From Lineus longissimus (Eukaryota; Nemertea; Pilidiophora; Heteronemertea; Lineidae), in the NCBI RefSeq assembly GCF_910592395.1, contig NC_088315.1, forward strand, positions 250,501-314,500: DNA of 64,000 nt, read 5' to 3'. Made by a program: the position numbers and the translations under genes. The notes beneath the pieces are model-generated. The model saw only the letters and a list, made by a program, of their open reading frames with translations. It was not told the origin of the DNA and ran no database searches. Below, in pieces: positions 58,944 through 64,000 of this stretch; position 1 is the stretch's first letter; each line of letters begins with the position of its first letter.

Positions 58944-60374
58944 ATGAATTCTTCACATTCTCTGGTGGTCCTTCGTAAGCTCGGCGTATATGAGAACTAT
59001 TTCCTTACCGGGGAATGTCTGTATGGCTATGGAACGATGATGAACTATACCATGGTCAGTTCTAAGAAGGAGATCACCGATACTCAAATGAGAGAAGCGT
59101 TTAGAAAACTTCAGCGGAAACAATCGGCGATGAGGACGGTTGTTAGGATGGTAGATGGCGAGGCTTTCTTCGTCGAGGTTGCGCCAGAAGTGAAAATCCC
59201 ATTTGCGATCCTTGAGTTGCGAGGTAGAGATTGGCAGGTGATTATGGAGAGAGAGCAGGAGGAACGATTCAATGTGGAAGAGTCATTATGGAGAGCCAAG
59301 TTACTCAAGTCCGACCAACAGTTAGAGAGTGGCTCAGTTACCTATTACTATTCATTCATCTTTGCATTTCACCATTGTCTATTCGACGGGACTTCCATCC
59401 GTTTCGGAGTTATGAGGTATCTTTTAGATTACCTGGAGGAGGCAGTGTGTGGGGAACTCGAGTCTCCACTGGGAGAAGCTCTGCCAATACTTCCGCCAAG
59501 AGAAGAGGTCAACGCGTACTCCAGGATCACTTATTGGGACAAACTCGTGGCCAAACTCTCTTCGCTGTGGAAGAGTACGGATAAAGTATGCCATCCAATG
59601 GTGATTCGATTACAGCAGCTTCACCCACCGATTAACCCGGAACCGCTCACTGGTTTGGTTTGTTTTGAATTGAGTGAGGAGCAGACGGCAGCACTCGTGA
59701 GAGAAGGAAGAGCACGCGACGTCAAGGTGAACGGGTTTTGCATTGCAACGTTCGCAGTCGCCACGTACAAGTTCTTCAGGCAGATTGGAGTTCAGACGTC
59801 AGATACCCTGAGTCTGAAACCATGCTTCATCGTCGACTTGAGGAAATTTGCCACGCCTTGCTTCGCTCCAGACCAAGCTGCTCCCATAACCTCATGCTGC
59901 TACATCCAAGCAGATGTCGGTGACTGGGCGACCGCCAACTCCGCAGACAACAACGATGCTTTTTGGGCATTCGCGAAGTCTCTTCACCTTCAGAGTCACG
60001 CTAAAATCAGAAAAGGGGAACATTTCAAATACCAGAGACAGTTCGATTCTTACTATCAGGCAGTCGGCGGCGATCCAGAGGCCTTCTTCGAGGATAACCC
60101 GCTGATCAGGACACATGTATTTTGGGGCTCAAATATCGGGAACTTCAAGGGGAACGCTCTTGGTCGCGAGGATCCTTCGGTTACGGTTGTGCGTACTCAC
60201 AATATCATTGCTGATGGACTGACCGGACAAACGCCCTTTACCTACAACTTCTGTACCCTCCAAGGTCGCATGCAGTTCACCCTGACTTACAGCAAACTGA
60301 TTGTTTCAAAGGAACTGGCTGAAGACTATGGGGCCTTGTGGAAAGAAACGCTCATTGAAACGTGCGCAGTGTAG
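58944..60374 (+). CDS. condensation/alcohol-acetyltransferase-like acyltransferase
   Basis: A single-exon 476-residue protein. The active-site motif HHxxxDG of the chloramphenicol acetyltransferase-fold superfamily (NRPS condensation domains, PapA5, alcohol O-acetyltransferases) is H143-H144-C-L-F-D148-G149, in the context FAFHHCLFDGTS. H144 would be the catalytic base. The length and two-lobe arrangement (second lobe from about residue 235; IVDLRKF near 300) suit a stand-alone acyltransferase, not an NRPS module. The substrate is unknown; transfer of an acyl group from CoA to an alcohol or amine is the family role. The start has a good context (GGAAAATGA), with no upstream in-frame ATG. No signal peptide or membrane segment is seen. 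It converges on the GPCR gene, 482 bp away. A 33-bp relic of it occurs at 62903-62935, so the locus has been duplicated. Confidence 0.8.
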   Translation: MNSSHSLVVLRKLGVYENYFLTGECLYGYGTMMNYTMVSSKKEITDTQMREAFRKLQRKQSAMRTVVRMVDGEAFFVEVAPEVKIPFAILELRGRDWQVIMEREQEERFNVEESLWRAKLLKSDQQLESGSVTYYYSFIFAFHHCLFDGTSIRFGVMRYLLDYLEEAVCGELESPLGEALPILPPREEVNAYSRITYWDKLVAKLSSLWKSTDKVCHPMVIRLQQLHPPINPEPLTGLVCFELSEEQTAALVREGRARDVKVNGFCIATFAVATYKFFRQIGVQTSDTLSLKPCFIVDLRKFATPCFAPDQAAPITSCCYIQADVGDWATANSADNNDAFWAFAKSLHLQSHAKIRKGEHFKYQRQFDSYYQAVGGDPEAFFEDNPLIRTHVFWGSNIGNFKGNALGREDPSVTVVRTHNIIADGLTGQTPFTYNFCTLQGRMQFTLTYSKLIVSKELAEDYGALWKETLIETCAV

Positions 60375-60856
60375 GATCAGCTAGCTGTCAAGGTTTTGGG
60401 GAGGCTTTGAGTACTGTTCTTGGATTTACCTTGGCGTTCAAAATGATATCATAAAACAACGAATTCTATTATCAACAGCAAGACAATATCCACTAGGAGC
60501 AAAAGTGTTAAAAACAGTTTTACAAAAGCTCCTCGTGTGTTTACTTTGACAACGGAATCCGACTTATTCGAAGATTCAAGCTATTTTGACCAAGGCAAGA
60601 ATCCTCAGATTGAGTCAGACTGCATCAGTGTTGAGTTATGGTGAGAGGAATTTAATAAAGTGTGGATGATAATGTAGGCTGATAACGCCCTATCCCTTAA
60701 ATGTGAATTCAAAAGTTGGGCAAATTGACAGCAAAAGATATCATCAGTCGGTCTGTCGGTCGGTCGGTCAGTCAGTCAGTCAGTCAGCATGGTTAGTCGC
60801 TCTCTCGCTCGCTGTATCATTTTCACTACCTCACTCACTCACTCGACGTGAAAGAA
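60375..60856. other. convergent intergenic between acyltransferase and GPCR
   Basis: AATAAA at 60654-60659 is a suitable polyadenylation signal for the acyltransferase. A tetranucleotide tract (GTCG/GTCA repeated) lies at 60748-60787. No minus-strand AATAAA for the GPCR was seen. Confidence 0.55.
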
Positions 60857-61497
60857 TCACTGATGTACCACACAACAACAAAATATCTTTCGTACGATTT
60901 TCATGGTGTCATCTCTGTATCGCTTTCCTCCAGCGAGACAATAAAGATAAAAATTGATAACAAAATTACACAACCAAAAGTCGTACAGAAAGCTGTCTAA
61001 GATATTAAATAACAAATTCCAGTACGATTCACTGAAATCGTACATATCGGCCACTCCTGGTATCTCGAAGATGACAAAGAAAAGACCATATGGTGCTTGT
61101 GTGATTAGATAGGCGACGCTTACTACAATCAGCATCCGCGTCAACTGGCTGTCCTTGTCCTGTCCATCCTGCCCAGACATTACAGCTCGTTTCCTTGACG
61201 CCCGGCGGACGGTCACGATGATACCGAGGTTGCTTCCCATGATAATCATGGACGGAAGGAGACTGCCGAATATCATCTGGAAGTTGCTGAACAGAAGTTC
61301 ATATTCCGGATGTCCTGGGACAGACAGAAAAATGCTCTCGAGACCTAAAACATGATAAAATTATTACATCTCAAAATATTGCCCAATATTTTAAAACTTG
61401 CCCACGCCAAACATCCCAACTTCAACTCCCATGCAGCCAATTTAAGGGAATACTCTCGTCACTATAAAATCCCACCCTCGATGGCATGGGCTCTAGA
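60435..61497. repeat. left copy of a tandem duplication
   Basis: It matches 62938-64000 with a constant offset of 2503 bp and only scattered substitutions. It covers the intergenic tetranucleotide tract, the last GPCR exon and part of the preceding intron. The right copy continues beyond the window. Confidence 0.95.
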
Positions 61498-62472
61498 AAT
61501 ACTCTCTTGTGATTGGTTCAATTCTCAGGATGAACCTGTGAGGCAGGATGAGGCTACTGATTAGCCAATTCAAAAGGAAGTCAAGTTTGCTTGTATAGAA
61601 AAGATGAATAGATTCCAGGAAACTAAAGATATGCCTTGTCGTGATTTGCTGCGTTCTTCGTGCCTTACCTGACGCCTCATCCTTTATGTAAGTGTGAACG
61701 AAGAAGGTAGAAACATTTAAAGCAATAACTATAACTGCTGTAGTGACTATAGTAACTTTAGCTTTGGCCGGTGTACATATCCTCTTGGCGGCCATCGGAA
61801 AGCGTATAGCTATGAAGCGATCCACCGACATGAAGGCCAGGATCAAGCCGGATGACATAGCACCCGTATTGGTGACAAAGTAAACAAACCTGAAAGAAAT
61901 CAAAGGGGGGGGGGGTTATTGATAGTAGCTGCCGCCATCTCCATCTACAGTCCCCCTTATTACTCCGTTGACATGACTGTAGCACATGCACAATATACAG
62001 ATGTACAGTTAGGCCAACACACTTCTTAAACATCTTTTAGAGAATCAAACTCAAAGGACTGACCAAACTTCTTGAACCGAATTGAAGTGAAACAGCTCTG
62101 CTTGGCCTTTGTCTTGAACTGTGCTTACTTGAATTCCAGTTCCCTCGAAGGCCAAACGCTTGCCTCTTCATTTCTCCACATCGGTCCTTCTATAGCCCCT
62201 TGAAGAAGAATGCAGGCATCCGGAACAGCCAAGCCGACCATGTAGATACTGGTTGTGTGTTTCCTGTTATGGCTCATAGTCGCCACCAGGATTGTCAAAA
62301 GGTTCCCAGGAATGCCTAGTGCAATCAATGTGTACCCGATATAAAACGATATGTTGTACACGGTGTTCAGATATCCTGCATCGTGTTCAGAGCTTTGACT
62401 GAAGCCTGTACGGTCGGTGTTCTCACTCCAATTCCACTGAATTGACTGTGACCGACTTTGGTCCAAGTCCAT
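60857..62472 (-). CDS. rhodopsin-class GPCR, FMRFamide-receptor-like
   Basis: Minus-strand exons 62129-62472, 61669-61889 and 60857-61344; phases 2 and 1 agree and give 350 residues. TM1 ISFYIGYTLIALGIPGNLLTI, TM2 IYMVGLAVPDACILLQG, TM3 ending in DRFIAIRFP (DRF in place of DRY), TM4 VTIVTTAVIVIALNVSTFF, TM5 MIFGSLLPSMIIMGSNLGI, TM6 MLIVVSVAYLITQAPYGLFF, TM7 CNFVINFYLYCLAG. The TM7 motif NFxINFYLYC, instead of NPxxY, is typical of invertebrate peptide receptors related to the FMRFamide receptor. Two N-glycosylation sites (NWSE and NISF) precede TM1. Neither the usual Cys before TM3 nor a Cys in the second extracellular loop is present. The ligand cannot be told. A second, nearly identical last exon lies at 63360-63847. 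Confidence 0.85.
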
Positions 62473-62902
62473 CTCCCTTGATCGCTGTCAAATCTGTTAA
62501 CCAGGCGACAGAGCTTTTGAATGCGAGTGTTGTCCCTCGGAATGATGGGCCGTACGACTGGTATCCTGGCAGGGCGGTAAACCACCTATATGTTATAGAC
62601 ACCTTTCACCGTTCTCGCAGGCGAACGTTAAATCATTTGATGTGATCATTATGGGTTCAACTGCTCAATATTATAGTAACCCAACGAATAAACGCAGAGC
62701 TTCAATAAAATTTATTTGCGGACGTTTGATCTTCGATGCTACGATTCCATAAACTAACAATATACTGGATATTTTGATCTTTGGTCTATCTTTAAAACCA
62801 TTATCATCAAAGTCATATGTAAGTTGTTTCTATCTACCCAATTCTATTCACATAGATATATAATGATCGCGTGGGAAATCTTCTTTTATGAGGAAGATGT
62901 TG
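62473..62902. other. GPCR upstream region
   Basis: Presumed promoter and 5' UTR of the first GPCR, up to the acyltransferase relic that starts the right duplication copy. No further feature is recognised. Confidence 0.4.
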
Positions 62903-62935
62903 CATTGCTGATGGACTGACCGAACAGACGCCCTT
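62903..62935 (+). pseudogene. 33-bp acyltransferase relic
   Basis: CATTGCTGATGGACTGACCG and what follows match codons inside the acyltransferase at 60206-60238 (two or three mismatches). The match then jumps to sequence equivalent to 60433, so 194 bp including the stop codon were deleted in this copy. CCTT is present at both break points. Confidence 0.8.
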
Positions 62936-62937
62936 GG

Positions 62938-64000
62938 AGTTCAAAATGATATCATAAAACAACGAATTCTATTATCAACAGCAAGAAAATATCCACTGGG
63001 AGCAAAAGTGTTAAAAACAGTTTTACAAAAGCTCCTCGTGTGTTGACTTTGACAACGGAATCCGACTTATTCGAAGATTCAAGCTATTTTGACCAAGGCA
63101 AGAATCCTCAGATTGAGTCAGACTGCATCACTGTTGAGTTATGGTGAGAGGAATTTAATAAAGTGTGGATGATAATGTAGGCTAATAACGCCCTATCCCT
63201 TAAATGTGAATTCAAAAGTTGGGCAAATTGACAGCAAAAGATATCATCAGTCGGTCGGTCGGTCGGTCGGTCAGTCAGTCAGTCAGTCAGCATGGTTAGT
63301 CGCTCTCTCGCTCGCTGTCTCATTTTCACTACCTCACTCACTCACTCGACGTGAAAGAATCACTGATGTACCACACAACAACAAAATATCTTTCGTACGA
63401 TTTTCATGGTGTCATCTCTGTATCGCTTTCCTCCAGCGAGACAATAAAGATAAAAATTGATAACAAAATTACACAACCAAAAGTCGTACAGATAGCTGTC
63501 TAAGATATTAAATAACAAATTCCAGTACGATTCACTGAAATCGTACATATCGGCCACTCCTGGTATCTCGAAGATGACAAAGAAAAGACCATATGGTGCT
63601 TGTGTGATTAGATAGGCAACGCTTACTACAATCAGCATCCGCGTCAACTGGCTGTCCTTGACCTGTCCATCCTGCCCAGACATCACAGCTCGTTTCCTTG
63701 ACGCCCGGCGGACGGTCACGATGATACCGAGGTTGCTTCCCATGATTATCATGGACGGAAGGACACTGCCGAATATCATCTGGAAGTTGCTGAACAGAAG
63801 TTCATATTCCGGATGTCCTGGGACAGATAGAAAAATTCTCTCGAGACCTAAAACATGATAAAACTATTACATCTCAAAATATTGCCAAATATTTTAAAAC
63901 TTGCCCACGCCAAACATCCCAACTTCAACTCCCATGCAGCCAATTTAAGGGAATACTCTCGTCACTATAAAATCCCACCCTCGATTGCATGGGCTCTGGA
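62938..64000. repeat. right copy of the tandem duplication, cut by the window
   Basis: It corresponds to 60435-61497. It still matches at the last base of the window, so the duplication is longer than 1.06 kb. Confidence 0.95.
63360..63847 (-). CDS. last exon of a second GPCR paralogue, 5' part outside window
   Basis: The 162-codon last exon begins after a TTTTAG acceptor and reads GLERIFLSVPGHPEYELLFS through TM5, TM6 and TM7 to CCVVHQ-stop. It differs from the first copy by a few substitutions (S to R in GLES, L to V in TM5, D to V in GQDKD, F to Y in DSFLYD). The frame is intact, so it may be a functional sister gene. Its upstream exons should lie to the right of the window. Confidence 0.85.

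Overview
This is animal nuclear DNA. Genes are split by GT-AG introns, protein-coding density is low, AATAAA signals follow several genes, and all recognisable proteins are bilaterian-type. The many minisatellites, an animal ArsS-like radical SAM gene and an intronless condensation-type acyltransferase suggest a marine invertebrate, perhaps a lophotrochozoan. I cannot fix the phylum from sequence alone. Seven genes were reconstructed by hand from exon translations and splice phases; all joins keep frame. 

Layout. (1) 729-19948 (+): SNRNP70 (U1-70K), lacking only its N-terminal exon(s), with a 10.6-kb intron holding a 49-bp minisatellite and a 1.6-kb 3' UTR with a 44-nt near-perfect palindrome. 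(2) 21762-22357: a 76/77-bp minisatellite. (3) 23138-24100 (-): an intronless TSSC4 homologue, tail-to-tail with SNRNP70. (4) 24522-29717: a nested mobile structure. An 816-bp foldback element with 256-bp inverted arms is split in its left arm by a 4.4-kb array of four tandem ~1.08-kb G/C-tract-rich units. (5) 29975-32653 (+): an ArsS-type radical SAM gene in seven exons whose in-frame TGA falls at the last conserved Cys of the family motif, followed by QGVTA and TAA. The short 3' UTR can fold into a SECIS-like stem, so this is probably a selenoprotein. (6) 34280-41440 (+): a Caprin homologue in eleven exons. (7) 43231-46742: a 68-bp minisatellite in two blocks around a LINE-type fragment, then a 56-bp minisatellite. 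(8) 48627-55792 (+): a WDR76 homologue in thirteen exons. The 3' splice site of intron 4 and the 5' splice site of intron 6 have each been amplified into a minisatellite. (9) 56186-58445: 18-bp and 56-bp minisatellites. (10) 58944-60374 (+): an intronless HHxxxDG acyltransferase. (11) 60857-62472 (-): a three-exon FMRFamide-receptor-like GPCR. (12) 62903-64000: a second copy of the GPCR 3' end, part of a tandem duplication that runs off the window. 

The genes do not form one pathway. SNRNP70 and TSSC4 both serve spliceosomal snRNPs, CAPRIN acts on cytoplasmic mRNPs, WDR76 is a nuclear DDB1/CUL4-type WD protein, and the last three loci belong to a locally duplicating acyltransferase/GPCR cluster. 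The strongest leads are the UGA-containing radical SAM gene and the paired splice-site minisatellites of WDR76.
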